From Massospora cicadina (Eukaryota; Entomophthoromycota; Entomophthoromycetes; Entomophthorales; Entomophthoraceae): a stretch of DNA of 64,000 nucleotides. Positions within the stretch are counted from its first letter, which is position 1. Each line of letters opens with the position of its first letter. Below are positions 35,405-46,867 of this stretch, piece after piece. The position numbers and the translations under genes are program-made. The notes under the pieces were generated by a model that was given only the letters and a program-made list of their open reading frames with translations, was not told the origin of the DNA and ran no database searches. The stretch is taken from assembly GCA_022478985.1 (NCBI GenBank), contig JAKSZP010009507.1:1-64000 (forward strand). Reading direction: 5' to 3'.

Positions 35405-35851
35405 GAGTTTTAAAAGCCCCAAGGGGCTCCTAGTGTGGGCTACTATTGCAGGATGAAAGCCTGGGGTACTGCCCCACACCACACTAGGGCTGCACGAATC
35501 TAAGCACCACTTAAGATGTGAGCCTGACCGCAATTGGGAGTAGCTCACGCTACCCCCTAACCTGACATATGCCCTCCCTGTTTAAGTATTGTTTAGCTCG
35601 TCTGCACCAGCCAGGACAGGCGGTATTCCTCTTATCCCCCTTACAGGAGACAAGACCCGATGGCCCCCAAGGTTTAAGGCCTATGAGGGGGGAGAGGCTG
35701 AAGCCTTCCCCTTTGTCACCTGCTTTTTAGCGGAGTTATGCTCTCCGGCCCCTTTTGTCCAGGAAGCCTTGGAGTCCTTTTGGATCATCCTTAATTCTTG
35801 CATGATCCATTTCACTTCCAGCTGGCTCATGCTGACCAAACTGGCAGATAG
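35405..35851. repeat. SD unit 1, first part
   Basis: Starts gagttttaaaagccccaagg and matches unit 2 (53115-53575) until 35851, where CV interrupts after gatag; it resumes at 52732. The unit is not coding in any clear way. It belongs to no family I recognise; the 15-bp target copies suggest a retroposon-like insertion. Confidence 0.7.
35847..35851. repeat. Target-site duplication of CV, left copy
   Basis: gatag here and at 52727-52731. Confidence 0.8.
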
Positions 35852-35987
35852 TGTCATGGAAACATCAGAAGAAGTTTAGACCAGCCTGCCAGTCAGGATG
35901 CATAAGCACCCAAAAAGCAAACCAGAATGCCAGAGGCATTGCTGACCAAACGACGTTGTATGGAGCTCGGCATTGCGAAATGATGAA

Positions 35988-36344
35988 TCATTTGTGTAGA
36001 GAAACAGTGAGTATAATCCTGAGGACAAACCAGATTATGCCCACCCCAGACCCTGGGGGTCTTACTGAAGGGGGTGGAATCGCAGAAATAGTTTCAATAA
36101 GTTCATCAGTATATGGGGTTGGTTCAAATGGGGAGACAAGTAGGCGGATCCTTTCTTGTAGATCATAATCATAAGGCCACAAGATCCCAGTATACTGTTG
36201 TTGGAAGTTCATGATAGCAGGGTTAAAGTGCCAGAAGTATCTGACTTGCTGAATCCAATCTACAACGGTGGGGGCCATAGTGACTATGAGTACTGGCAGA
36301 GCCCATCCGGTGTACAGACCAACGGGCCACCAGGGAAAATCCAT
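35988..36344 (-). other. LTR-borne membrane-type frame, left LTR copy
   Basis: 118 open codons on the CV coding strand (MDFPWWPVGLYTGWALPVL...). The frame has an N-terminal hydrophobic stretch (YTGWALPVLIVTM), a soluble middle (NPAIMNFQQQY, LQERIRLLVS) and a hydrophobic end (GIIWFVLRIILTV). After one TGA the same frame continues with MPLAFWFAFWVLMHP to the LTR end. In the 5' LTR copy the equivalent frame runs on into the internal region. No known family. It could be an envelope-like accessory protein or the remnant of a Gag that starts in the LTR. Confidence 0.45.
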
Positions 36345-36769
36345 TGGGGATGCGGCAAGAAGAAATAAACTAAAAGAAAATTGATTAGGGGTTTTGGCAA
36401 AATTTTATTGCAAAGGAAAAGGAAGAAAATTGACTAACAAATTTCTCAGTGCAATGCAACTGATTGTATAGTAGTCAATTGGTACAGTGACAAGCTGGGA
36501 TCAGAACCCTCAATTTTGACCTTACTGGTGAATTATTTGGGAATTGGATGGATTAGTTCACTGAGAACTTACATTGAAGAATTCAGCAGCAGGCCAAGTT
36601 GTTGTCAGTTCAACCTCAAATAGCTGAACTGAGGCTTGGCTACGTTTCTGACAGTTGGCATGACAGCTTTTGGCCTGAAGAGCATCAGAATCCCCCAAGG
36701 CCACCCCATGTAGGGGCGGGCCCATTTGGTTGGATATGGGTTTGGGACGCCCAACCCGCCCATGCTTGG

Positions 36770-36982
36770 TCACTGGGCTTTTCGTTCAGTCAGTGGCGTT
36801 GCATCAGGCGCAACATCCAATTTTCCAACTGGGAGCTTCGAACCCTCATCAATGGTGTCCAATGCTGTTACCTGTCCATTGGGGATGATCTCCGACGATT
36901 TTGGGAGGGGGGTGATTTTTTTGATCATCATGATAACTGAATTGAAACCATCAGGCATTCCAGATGATAGGTCAGTCTTCAT
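36770..36982 (-). other. LTR-borne hydrophilic frame, left LTR copy
   Basis: Open on the coding strand with MPDGFNS, KKITPLP, IIPNGQVTALDTIDEGSKLP and LDVAPDATPLT. The right LTR copy (52426-52004) has the same blocks, and the solo LTR at 14723-15148 has a shorter version. Reading-frame preservation in three copies is the only evidence that it once coded. Confidence 0.45.
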
Positions 36983-37379
36983 CCCTTTTTGACCATTTGA
37001 AATCCAAACATTGGGCCAATCGCCACTTGAACTAGTTCCAATTATTTTATTATGGCGATCTCAGCGCAGATTTCACTGATTCCCTGTAGCAGTTCCGCCA
37101 AGGTGAGTGTGGGTACTGGGGGTGGGATCCGAAGTGGAAGTGCTGTTACCCAGCGCTCATTTACCATGTGAGCGAGATTGCCCTGAGTAATGAGGGGTAC
37201 AGCCATCCTCTTCTGTACCTTCTTGCTTGGAAATGGGAAAATGTCCCAATCAACGCCCAGAGGACGTTCCCTGGGACTTAAATTACCCTTTCCTTATTCC
37301 AAGGGAAGGGCCCCACCACCAGGAAACTTCACGAGAGCCACATTCTTGTGCGCCTTAGGTAACTTGATTGCTATAATTG

Positions 37380-37650
37380 TCACAACTTTTTTGGGGGGGG
37401 CGGGGAGCTTTAGGGTGGGATATATGGAACGCTTTGACGAGTTCCATACAGTTTGCACAATCGCATGCCTTGACCCAACTGATCTCATATGCTGGATACC
37501 CTTTCCAGGCCATGAGGTATTTTATGGACCGTTGGGATTTTCAGGATGCCAGGATTTTCTCTACCTCGGCCTCTTCCCTATTTTTGATGATGATCAGTTC
37601 AGGCTCCGTGGGGATTGCACCCTTGAAGAGTGACAGCTGGTAAACATGGA
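37380..37650 (-). pseudogene. CV chromodomain
   Basis: On the minus strand, EVEKILASW, then SIKYLMAWKGYP and ISWVKACDCANCMELVKAFH, the layout of the chromodomain carried at the C-terminus of integrases of chromoviruses (consensus type VEKIL...YLVKWKGYP...TWEP...L...F). The aromatic Tyr and the two Trp positions of the methyl-lysine cage are largely kept. In known elements it steers integration toward heterochromatin. It lies about 100 bp from the 3' LTR and is in a frame shifted relative to integrase. Confidence 0.75.
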
Positions 37651-37704
37651 AGACAGGGTTCTGTTTCCAATGAGCAGGGAGCTTCAACTGGAATATACCA
37701 TTAC

Positions 37705-38650
37705 TTAAGACCTCCTCCACAACTGGGGACCTGAGCGTTTACCAGAAAACTTATGGGAAGGGGCTTGAATTCTTAAATGATGGGTATCGAGCATAACATA
37801 GGAGCCCACCAAAAAATTGTGACCTGGGAGCTGCTTGCGATCTGAAAACCGCTTGTAGTCATCTATGGCTTTGGTGAGGTGTTCCCGCACTAAGGATTGA
37901 GTTGACCTGATATGTTCAGCGTGGTCTGCGGCAGCTTGAACCTTGGGCTGCAAGCAAGGTCTGACTGAAAACAAAGGATTATAACCCAACGTTGCTTCAT
38001 AGGGAGAAAACCCAGTGGACGCGTGAGTCCCATTCTATAAGTGAATTGAGTGAGCGGAAGATCATCAGCCCAGGTGTCTTGCGTGGCTGCAGCATAGCAA
38101 CGCAGGTACTGTTCAAGGACTTGGTTAACTTGCTCGGTCTGTTTATCAGACTGGGGATAATATGCTGTGGAGTGACAGGGGGAGATTCTTAAAATGGATA
38201 ATAGTTCACTACAGAACTGCGCTTTAAACTGTGAACCATGGTCACTGATGATCTCCTGGGGAGACCAAACATTAAAAACACATGGCATACATAAAGGCGG
38301 GCGGTTTCTTCTGACGTAATTGCTGAAGTACAAGGTATAAAGAGGGAAAATTTTGTGAAGCAATCCACCACCACCATCATCACTGTGAACCCATTAGAGC
38401 TGAGAAAGTCAATGATAAAGTCCACGGACACCAATGTCCATGGGCTCTCTGCCTGCTGTAAGGGGTGCAAAAGACCATTTTTACCAAAGTGTTCTGACTT
38501 AGCCCTGGCACAAGCAACGCAATCGGCGATCCAGACCAGAAAATCCTTTGTCAAACCCGCCCAATTGTAGGTTTTCTTGATCAAGTCAATGCATTTCTTG
38601 TTGCCAGGATGACTGACCATGGGGGGATCGTGATGGGCGTGGAATACCTC
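37705..38650 (-). pseudogene. CV integrase
   Basis: Minus-strand blocks in order: HDPPMVSHPGNKK and CVACARAK (HHCC zinc finger, 38620-38500), SVDFIIDFL with the first Asp, VVDCFTKFSLFIPC, then in the next frame SDHGSQFKAQF with the second Asp (38270-38240) and DKQTEQVNQVLEQYL with the catalytic Glu (about 38120-38150), and the C-terminal SH3-like part (GSYVMLDTHHLR ... KFSGKRSGPQ, 37989-37705). All three acidic residues are kept, unlike in G2, G3 and A. One frameshift near 38250-38360 breaks the gene. Confidence 0.82.
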
Positions 38651-38799
38651 AGTTCAGAAGGAGGGGGAACCCAGATGCGAGAATGAAAATAAATGAGCCC
38701 CTCCTCCAAGGAGAATAAGGAGTGCTTATGGCTTGTGTGGACCAACTGCTCAACCAACTCCACACCCTCAGGGCAGGCCATTTGACTAGCTAAGACCTG

Positions 38800-40278
38800 A
38801 GCAACTAGCGGGCTTCAGGAGCCAAAGCTATGAAAAAAATGACAGGGGGGACAATTGACAAGATTTGGATGGCAGGAATCATGGTAACAAGATCCACTTC
38901 CTCTGAGTCAGAGGAACAGTGGGTGGGGCTGTGGCTGAGAAAATTGGGAAGTACGGTGAACGCACCTTTTATTAATTTGTATTTGAAGTTAAAACTGCAC
39001 AGGTCCCAATAGGTTTGGGCTTGCTGATGTGCCAACTTTTGGGGTTTATGAAAGTACAAAAGGGCCTGGTGATCCGTGCAGACTATTAATTCATGTTGAG
39101 TACCTTGTAACAGGTACCACCAATGAGTTAGGGCCCATGCAACGGCTGACAATTCCTTGTCATAAATGGCCCAGGACTGCTCCGTGGGGTTGAACTTCTG
39201 GGAAAAATAGGTGCGCAGATGTTCCAAGCCTTCATGATCTGGAGCAAGACCACTCCCACTGCTACTTATGAGTCGTCACATGCAACATCATATGGCTTGT
39301 TGGGATCAGCGTGCTTCAAATGGGAGGGGACATGAACACCTCTTTAATTGATTTAGGCGCCTGTTGGCATTTGGGCGTCCAGCAAAACGGTACATTTTTC
39401 CATGTAAGGGGATGGAGCGGGGCAGCCAGCTGGGAAAGTGCCGGGGAAAAATTTTTAAGAAGGTAATGGTTCCCAGGAAACTCCGTAGTTATTTCTGGTT
39501 AATCTGGGTTGACCATTCGCAGATCATGTCCAACTTATTAGGAGGTATTGCGTAACTATCTTTAAGGATGAGGTTCCCAAGGAAGGAACCTCCTCCTTAT
39601 AGAACTTGCACTTGGAAGGCTTGACAAACAAGCCTGCCTTATGCAAGGCGGCCACAACTGTTTCCAAGTCAGTAGCATGTTGTTCAGGAGTCAGGGAGTG
39701 AACCAGAATGTCATCGATGTATGCAACTGCACAGGTAAACTAGAGGTCACCCAGTACATTGTCAATCATGTGTTGGAACGTAGCAGGAGCATTCTTCAGC
39801 TTAAAGAGCATCACATGAAATTGAAAGATGCCGCACTTCATCTGGATTGCTGTTAACCATTCTTGCCCTTTTATTACCCAAATTTTGGTTAAAAGCGTTC
39901 ACCAGATCCAGCTTAGAGAACACACGAAATTTAGCAATTTCCTGGCTTGTCATAGGCTCCAGAGGCAAGGGGTAGGGATCAGAAACCGTAATTCTTTTAG
40001 TGACCATAATCCATGCAGGGACTGAGAGAACCATCCACTTTTTGGTGAAGACAATGGGGGACACGATGGGTGAGGTCTCCTTGAACAACCACCCTTTTTT
40101 CAGCATATCGTCCTACCAGGTGTTGAGTGCAATTTCTTCCTCCACTGTATGGGGATACAACTGACAGTTGATATTCACCAACTCCATGGTCGTTCAAAAA
40201 CCACAGTAGAACCTAGTGTGAGGAGGCAGACGATCTGCCTTTTCCAAGTCAAAGATACTTCAATAGTGCATTAAGCTC
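38800..40278 (-). pseudogene. CV reverse transcriptase and RNase H
   Basis: Minus strand from ADRLPPHTRFY (near 40230) through KETSPIVSPIVF, RVFSKLDLVNAFNQ (near 39890), NAPATFQHMIDNVLGDL and the catalytic box YIDD, intact at 39710-39721. RNase H is at about 39330-38930: KPYDVACDDS, then YFSQKFNPTEQSWAIYDKE, ALTHWWYLLQG and TDHQALLYF. Several shifts and stops separate the blocks. The 5' neighbour on the template is cut by element A at 40278. Confidence 0.8.
40274..40278. repeat. Target-site duplication of A, left copy
   Basis: agctc here and at 49825-49829. Confidence 0.82.
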
Positions 40279-41432
40279 TGTTGGGGTTTTTGCCCATATT
40301 CCCAGCCTGCTAGATTACCTGGTATCTCTAGGGGAAAAATTCCCTAAGATGAAGTGAATTGGAAATTGGTTGACCCAAATTTTGGAGGAACTACGTTTGG
40401 GGGATTTTAGGATAGTAATCTGGTTGTATCCATCAGGGATTGATCCGAATAAATACCTAATATTTCATTGGGTGTGGTGGCTGACAAAATAAGGGCATCT
40501 GATAGTAATTAACTATCAGGTGTACCAATTGATCTCTTGCGTTTCATCATTTACTGATTGGGAATGTTTAATGAGTTGCGAGGCGAGTGATGCCGCCTGC
40601 AACTAGCAAATTAATTGGTTGCTAGCCAATTATGGATGATTCACTTGGATTGAGAGGAAAACGTTAAGGATACATTTCCGACTCTTTCATTTGAGGTCTT
40701 GAGGATGTCTAACGTTGGAATCCTAGTCAGGATGGGGAAGACCATTGCTGCCGAGATGAGGAAGGGTTTTTCAATGGCAACAGCTGCCATTTCTTCGAAG
40801 AGGTGTCAACTGAGGGTTAGACAGCCAAATCCCCTATAAATTCCCTATAATTCACTATGATAAAAAAGCACTCAAAAACACTCAAGTAGAAAACAGTAGT
40901 AAAACACTGAAAAATACTCACTGATTGACACAAGTTTATGGTCAGGAAAGAACTAATAAAGAACCTTATTAGTTTGACTGTAGATTTGGTAATAGTTAGA
41001 CTATCAGCATCTAGCTTGAAGATTTCATTTCAAGGATATTTTTGCAGAAGGCAATAATTGGTAGACTCTCAGAGAAGAGTAGAGCATCTGAGCGGGGATC
41101 TAGAGATGAAGGGAACCTCAGCTAAGGTATTGCTGCCGACTGTGTGTTGGGCCAAAGGGGACTGTCATCAGAGGATCTTAACGAAGATCAAGTGGACAGT
41201 ACTATAGGGAATGAATCCCTAAGAGTGCAATATTCAGTATTATTGGAAATACCGGTTGAAGCATTGGGCCTGAAGATAATTCTAACTCGACTATGGATTA
41301 TAGTTATCATACTATTATCAGATTATATATATTCTTACAATGCGAGGTGCACAAGGAAACCAAACCTGTGCAGTAGAAAGATTACTAGGGTTGACCTCCA
41401 ATAAATCAACTCCTAAGAGTAAAATTTTTACA
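40279..41432 (+). repeat. A 5' LTR
   Basis: Starts tgttggggtttttgcccata and ends aaaatttttaca. The first ~230 bp differ clearly from the 3' LTR, while the remaining ~900 bp are almost identical by eye. Confidence 0.9.
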
Positions 41433-41435
41433 AGT

Positions 41436-41453
41436 TGGTGCTCACTACAGGGG
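41436..41453 (+). promoter_or_regulatory. A primer-binding site
   Basis: tggtgctcactacagggg, 3 nt after the LTR, starting with the TGG that pairs with a tRNA CCA end. This is the least altered version of the site shared by G1, G2, G3 and A. I cannot name the tRNA. Confidence 0.8.
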
Positions 41454-41479
41454 TAGTTGAGTAGAAGAATTTATCCATA

Positions 41480-42755
41480 ATGTCATACAAAGAAGAAATG
41501 CGTAGGTTGTGGACTGAGATTGCTACAGTAAACCAGAACGCTTTAAACTCTGCGGACCACTAAGAGTTTGCGACCTTGGAGGGACGAGTAACCAAGGTGG
41601 AGGAAGGAGTTGACAACGTAGTTAACTTCAGTAATGAGTTACTTGGCAAAGTAAACTCGTTAAAGAAGAAAGAAGGAGACCTCATCTGAGAGATCCTATT
41701 TCTGAAAATGGAATGTGAAGTGGGTTTGCGTTCATTTGAGAAAATTCAGTTTGGACATTAAGAAGTTATTAAAAGAAGTAGAGAAATTGAAAGCACACAG
41801 AAGTGCAAGAGAGTCTGAAGTGGCCAATGATGTCAAAGAAGGAAGTCTTCAAACAATACTTGGGAAAATGAATACCCCAAGAAATATGCCACCCACATTC
41901 AATGCTATTTTGGAAATGACACCTGATGACACTCTGCAAGTAAAATGAATAGCTGAACCGAGAGAGTCGTCCCAAACTGACTTGATGGAATTTAGGGCAA
42001 CCCCTAAACTGCCTACATTCCATCAAGATAACGCCCTAGCATTTCTCTGACTATTTGACATGACCATGAATGGATACGGGGATCGTCAGAAGGCGTTGAT
42101 GGTCATGAACTGCTTAAACACAGATTGCCAGAATCTGGTGTTACCCCACCTGGAGGGGGACAGCTGGTCTTATGCTGAGGCTAAGGCAGCAATAATGAAG
42201 GAATTTGGCAGTCCAACCCGCATGTCAAAATGCAAGCAAGACTTTATGGGAATTCAATTCCGTAAAGATGAGTCTCTTGCAAGCTTTGCAGATCGATTCT
42301 ACCAGGAATCACAGATCCTGGCTGGAGCGAAGGTGTTAGATGACTTTGATGCAAGAATCGCCTTGCAAGTGGTCCTTTGGCCCTATCACAATTTGCATCA
42401 AATGATGTATACTGTATTTGCAACTGAGATAACTACCTCACAAATGGTAGACAATTTGAAGATTTTGGGAGCAACGTTCAATGCTCCTAATAGAAGCTTC
42501 AAGTCAAATCTGGTCCAAAGTTCAAATCCCATGAAGGGAGGCGAAGGAGCAAAGGAGACTTTTAACTGAACTGTGCTGGGGAATAAGCCTGAGGATTACA
42601 ATTGATTAAACAAGAAGTAAAAGGTTTGCTTTCAGTGTGGCGGGAAAGGGCATTTTGCCGCACACTGCAAAAAGCTGAAGGATCAAGTTAATATGGTCCA
42701 GGCTAAGGAGATAGAAGCCACCAAGGGTTCAGGAAAAGGTCCTGCTGTCTAGACA
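41480..42755 (+). pseudogene. A gag: coiled-coil N-terminus, capsid and zinc knuckle
   Basis: ATG at 41480 (MSYKEEMRRLWTEIATVNQN) begins a charged, coiled-coil-like N-terminus with Lys/Glu repeats up to about 41850. The capsid part is open from 42060 to 42567 (RQKALMVMNCLNTD, YAEAKAAIMKEFG, FRKDESLASFADRFYQES). A complete knuckle CFQCGGKGHFAAHC follows at 42627-42668 in a neighbouring frame. Stops fall near 41561, 41686, 41946 and 42567. Gag builds the particle and binds RNA; the knuckle is one of the few intact ones in the window. Confidence 0.82.
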
Positions 42756-42961
42756 AGGAACAGTCTAGGACAGCGGAGAAAGCTGTTTCTCCCAATGTTT
42801 ATGAACGAAGAAATAGACATTAGCGATATGTTTGTGGATAAAGAGCAGGATCCAATATATCAAGTGGTCAGCATGGACATAAATGCCGAGACCAGAGCCA
42901 GGGCGAAGAAGATTGAACCCGAGATAGTTTAGAGGTTGCCTGGCCATACACCCAACAACTG

Positions 42962-43495
42962 GTGGAGAATATTCGGATTGCCAAAAATCCTGATGAGTTA
43001 ACTGATATGTGGTTAGATGAGGCTAACCTGTTGATTCCCCTTGGCACGATTAAGGAATCATTTCCTGAATTATTGGCGCAGATAATTAATACCCTAGATT
43101 TGGCTAATTATGCCACAATTCACTCAGTAAGTACCCTATTACAATACTCCAAGTGTACGTATATAGATATTCAGGTGAATCAAGTAAGGGTATGGGTGAT
43201 AGTTGACAGTGGAGCGCCCATCAACATTGTTTCAACCAAGCTGGTGAAGAAGATGAAGATCTCTCCGGACTTGGAACACAAGAAGGAATACAGAACAGCT
43301 GGGCTGAACAACACCGTTTCCTGTGGAGTGTATAGTGCACTGCCACTACGATTTGGGTCATTGGTGGTATCCATGCCAGCAATAGTTTTGGCGAATCAAA
43401 ATTATGATATCCTGATTGGAACAGATTTTCTGTGGAAATACAGAGTTAAATGTAACTTTGAGGATAATATGTTGACCATCCTGGTTCAGACTTAA
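42962..43495 (+). pseudogene. A aspartic protease
   Basis: 177 open codons. The catalytic loop VDSGAPINIVS lies around residues 80-90, with the Asp codon at 43205-43207 and the canonical DSGA. Further on, GVYSALPLRFGS and ANQNYDILIGTDFLWKY give the flap and the second half. This is the only protease of the four related gypsy elements with the canonical loop. The frame ends at the TAA at 43493-43495. Confidence 0.82.
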
Positions 43496-43527
43496 CATTT
43501 GTATATCAAAAGAATGATAAAGTTACA

Positions 43528-43908
43528 TTGAACTGGAGAAACAATTTCATCAACTTGATATATAATTACGGCATTGTACTGATTCAGTACCAATTAGTTG
43601 GTAGGAATCAACGGGAGATGCCGGCCAAAATCCTAGAGAACTGGGGAATTCTTTTGCAGATCAAAAAGGAAGAAACCATACTGGCCAGATCACATATGAT
43701 AGTTGACACAGAATTGACTCTAGAGATTCCGGAGTTGTTGTATGGAGAAGTCAGAAGCCCCTGGAAGAAGTCCAGAGTGGAGCCTTGGGTGGCTCCTGGG
43801 ATAATTATGCCAGGCCATGGAGAAATACTAGTTCTCTTGGCAAATTTAAGTGAAAATCTGATGAAGATTAAGAAAAATCAAATTATTGCGTTTATTCATT
43901 TAACCTGA
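43528..43908 (+). pseudogene. A protease-reverse transcriptase linker
   Basis: 126 open codons with ELTLEIPELLYGEV and APGIIMPGHGEILVLLANL. The second block recurs in G1 (APGLLLPGNGEVKVLLANL) and G3. It has no known enzymatic role; it joins protease and reverse transcriptase in this lineage. Confidence 0.65.
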
Positions 43909-43952
43909 CAGCAGAATTGAGATGATTCCATGATTTTGGATCTCTTGAGGAA

Positions 43953-44950
43953 ATGGGATTAACATCTGGAGTGGCCAAAAACATCAACTTATTAGTTGAT
44001 TGTGAGCAGCTCGCAGATCTGCTGAAAGGGCAGAAGGAGGAGGTGCTCGAATTATTTGAGAGATATTGGGAAATATTTGCACAGGATGATCACAATTTGG
44101 GATGTGCGCAAGGCGTAATTCACAAAGTTGACACCAGAGAAAATTTACTGATAAGAATGAGACCAATCCAAAGATCAAAAGCTGCCAAAGCAATAGTGGA
44201 AGATGAGATCAGCAAACTAGTAAAGCATGGGCTTCTAGTTCCATCATCAAATCCCTGGGCAAGCCCAATTTTGATTGTAAACAAAAAAGGATGGATCAAA
44301 TCAGGTAGTGATTGACTATCAGAGGCTGAATATTATGAAGAAGGATTTGTATCCCCTACTGAGGATTGACAATGCACTAGACCAATTAGGAGAAGTGAAG
44401 TATTTCTCCATGATGGACCTAATCTTGGGATACTGGCAGATTGACTTGCCAGTAGAAGACCAGGAAAAATGTGCGACTATCACCGCATAGGGGTTATACC
44501 AGCTGACTAAGATGCCCCAGGGTCTTTGTAATGCGCCCGCTACGTTCCAGAGGGCCATGGATGCGGTATTAAGTAACCTGAAGTTGTTGTGCGTCTTGGT
44601 ATATCTGAATGATATAAACGTGTTCAGTAGGACATTTACTGATCACCTTCAGCACTTGGAGGAAGTTTTTAAGAGACTGTCTGTGGCTAACCTGAAGATC
44701 AAGCCACGGAAGTGCAACTTCTTCAAGAAGGAGCTTGAATACCTGGGATTTGTGATCAACGCAAATGGATTGCAGCTGCAACCCCAGAAGATAGCAGCTA
44801 TTGAAAAGATGGCTGTGCCGAAGAGTGTCTGAGACATCCAAGTATTCCTTGGGATGGTCAGATACTATAGACGATTTATTTGGGACTTCGCCTGAATAGC
44901 TGAGCCCTTTTATATTTATTAAAGGATTCAAAAAAAAGGATTCGTATGGA
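43953..44950 (+). pseudogene. A reverse transcriptase
   Basis: Three pieces in different frames: 43953-44315 (VIHKVDTRENLLIRMRPIQR, NPWASPILIVNKKG), 44308-44490 (IDYQRLNIMKKDLYPLLRID, FSMMDLILGYWQI) and 44491-44832 (MPQGLCNAPATFQRAMD, KPRKCNFFKKELEYLGFV). The catalytic box reads YLND (44602-44613), where the first of the two Asp residues is Asn (AAT), a G-to-A change that would abolish activity. A one-base shift near 44300 and a TAG at 44488 break the frame. Confidence 0.82.
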
Positions 44951-44979
44951 ATGAAAAGGCTCAGGACTCCTTTGATGAG

Positions 44980-45507
44980 TTACGCTGGTACCTGATAAAT
45001 TTTCTGATTCTGAAATATCTGAATTTTGATTGGGAGTTTATCACTCAAACTGATGTTTCATTGACGGCGATTGGCGCTGTACTGAGCTGAGTAGATGAAC
45101 TTGGGGATGAACATCCAGTGGCGTATGTGAGCCAGACACTCTCTACCGCAAAGAGGAATTACACCATAACTGAGCATGAATGCCTTGCAGTCATTTACGC
45201 CTGTAAACAGTTTTGGGTGTATGTCCATGGAATGCACTTTAAGGTGGTGACGGACCACTCTTCGTTACATTGGCTGCACAATCTGAGGGAGCCTGAAGGA
45301 CGACTGGCCCAATGGGCACTTAAACTTCAGGCTTATGATTATGAGATAGTCCACCAAGCGGGGGCTTCTCATCATAACGTGGATGGCTTATCGCAGTTAC
45401 CAATGGTCCAGTTGGTATACCGCAGGTGGATGAGCTATTCCAGAGAATGGTTGAAGGAAGAATTGAGGACGAACCTCAATAATTCCAAGGTGCATTTCAA
45501 AAAGTGA
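44980..45507 (+). pseudogene. A RNase H
   Basis: QTDVSLTAIGAVLS with Asp of the first catalytic position near 45052, a TGA at about 45088, then the long open piece 45118-45507: PVAYVSQTLSTAKRNYTITE with the conserved Glu, CLAVIYACKQFWVYVHG, VVTDHSSLHWLHNL with Asp, and ASHHNVDGLSQLP with the final Asp. Apart from the stop this domain is the best preserved RNase H here. It degrades the RNA of RNA-DNA hybrids during reverse transcription. Confidence 0.8.
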
Positions 45508-45539
45508 TGGAAAACACTGAGACCATGGATGGACAAGTA

Positions 45540-46657
45540 TTTAAGATGATAAATGGGAAACAGCTATTATTCCCAAAACCATCAAAGAGAGCAGCGATCA
45601 TTCTAGCTGCTCATAAGGTTGTCAGGCATATAGCCTGAGAAAAATGACCAATCATATTTGCCAGTATTACTACTGGGAATCAATTAATTATGATGTTGCA
45701 GACCATCTGGCTTTTTGCATGGAATGTCAACTGCATAAACCACACAAGAATACAACTGGATACCAACTAGTCCGACCTGGATTTGCATGGCACATGGTAT
45801 CTATTGATGTGATGGGACCGTTGGTGATGAGTACAGGAGGAGTAAAATACATCATAGTGGCCATTGATCATCTGATGAGATGGGTCAAAACAAAAGCATT
45901 AACCCGAGTTGATGCTACCAGTACTGCGAGATTCATCCTGGATCAAGTAGTATACTGGCATGGGTGTTCACAGGTTATACTGAGCGATAATAGGACCAAC
46001 TTCACATCCCATGTGATCCCAAGGCTAAACAAATAATGGGGATCCAGGGAGTTTTGTCAGTACCATACCGCTGTAGATGAAAAGACTGGTAAAACGGGTC
46101 AATGGGACGCTGGCTGCGACGCTGAGGAAGCTAGTTGCAGGGAGAACTTCCACATGAGGTACGTACTTGAGTTTGGTGACATTCACCTACAATATCAGTC
46201 ATCATACGGTGACAGTAAAGATGCCGTTTGAATTACTTTATGGGAGAAGGCCACATTAACGCCAATATTATGTTCGGTAGTAGAACCTACGTTGGGGATG
46301 AGTACTGAACAATACCTGAACTGACTGACAAGTATCTAGATCAATATGCAATTGCAAGCATTCAATACTACCTTAAAGAAAAGGATACAAGCGAAATTGA
46401 CAGATGATTAAAACTGACTGCCATTAGAAGAATATCAAATATGAGAAAGAGTTGCCTATTGTGATATGCATGGTTTCAGACGAAGAAACAAGTTGGATGC
46501 ATTATATTCAGGTCCATTCAGAGTAATCGCCAAGACGGTGACTGATGCTTATTCCATCAAATATCTCTTGGATGGAAGAGTAGTAAATCAATTCCATGCT
46601 AAATATTTAAAGCGATGGATTGAAATAATAAAAAAAGAGTTCCCAAAGGACCAATGA
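45540..46657 (+). pseudogene. A integrase
   Basis: Zinc finger: AAHKVVRHIA, a TGA, then CMECQLHK. The first catalytic Asp is in SIDVMGPLV, the second in SDNRTNFTSH (canonical DNGTNF, Gly to Arg). The block LVKRVNGTL near 46090 has Lys where the catalytic Glu belongs. The C-terminal part (46466-46657) is open: MHGFRRRNKLDALYSGPFRV ... NQFHAKYLKRW. Frameshifts occur near 46030-46250. The frame ends with TGA at 46655-46657. Confidence 0.8.
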
Positions 46658-46689
46658 ACCATTAAGTTGGTCATGTCCTAATGATACGG

Positions 46690-46867
46690 TCAAGTCCAAA
46701 AAAGGACCTCTGAACCAATCTAGATGGTTAATTCTGAAAAAGGACCTCTGAACTATAGAAAGCTGGTAGGTTTAAGTGCCCAGGATCCAGTTTGAGGGAA
46801 AAGATGGACCTCTGAACCAAAACAAGGTCAAGTCCCATAGGAAAAATAAATTCAATAAAAGATATTG
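46690..46867 (+). repeat. Short spaced repeats after A pol
   Basis: GGACCTCTGAAC occurs at 46704-46715, 46742-46753 and 46806-46817, each preceded by an A-rich run. Spacing is 38 and 64 bp. The cluster begins about 50 bp after the integrase stop. Role unknown. Confidence 0.6.

Larger units (their letters stand above)
35852..37282 (-). repeat. CV 3' LTR (left)
   Basis: 1,431 bp aligning over its whole length with 51297-52726: e.g. gtttagaccagcctgc near the left end, aattttattgcaaaggaaaa in the middle, and aatgaggggtacagccat near the right end. Unusually long and largely readable on the coding strand (see LTR-borne frames). Confidence 0.88.
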
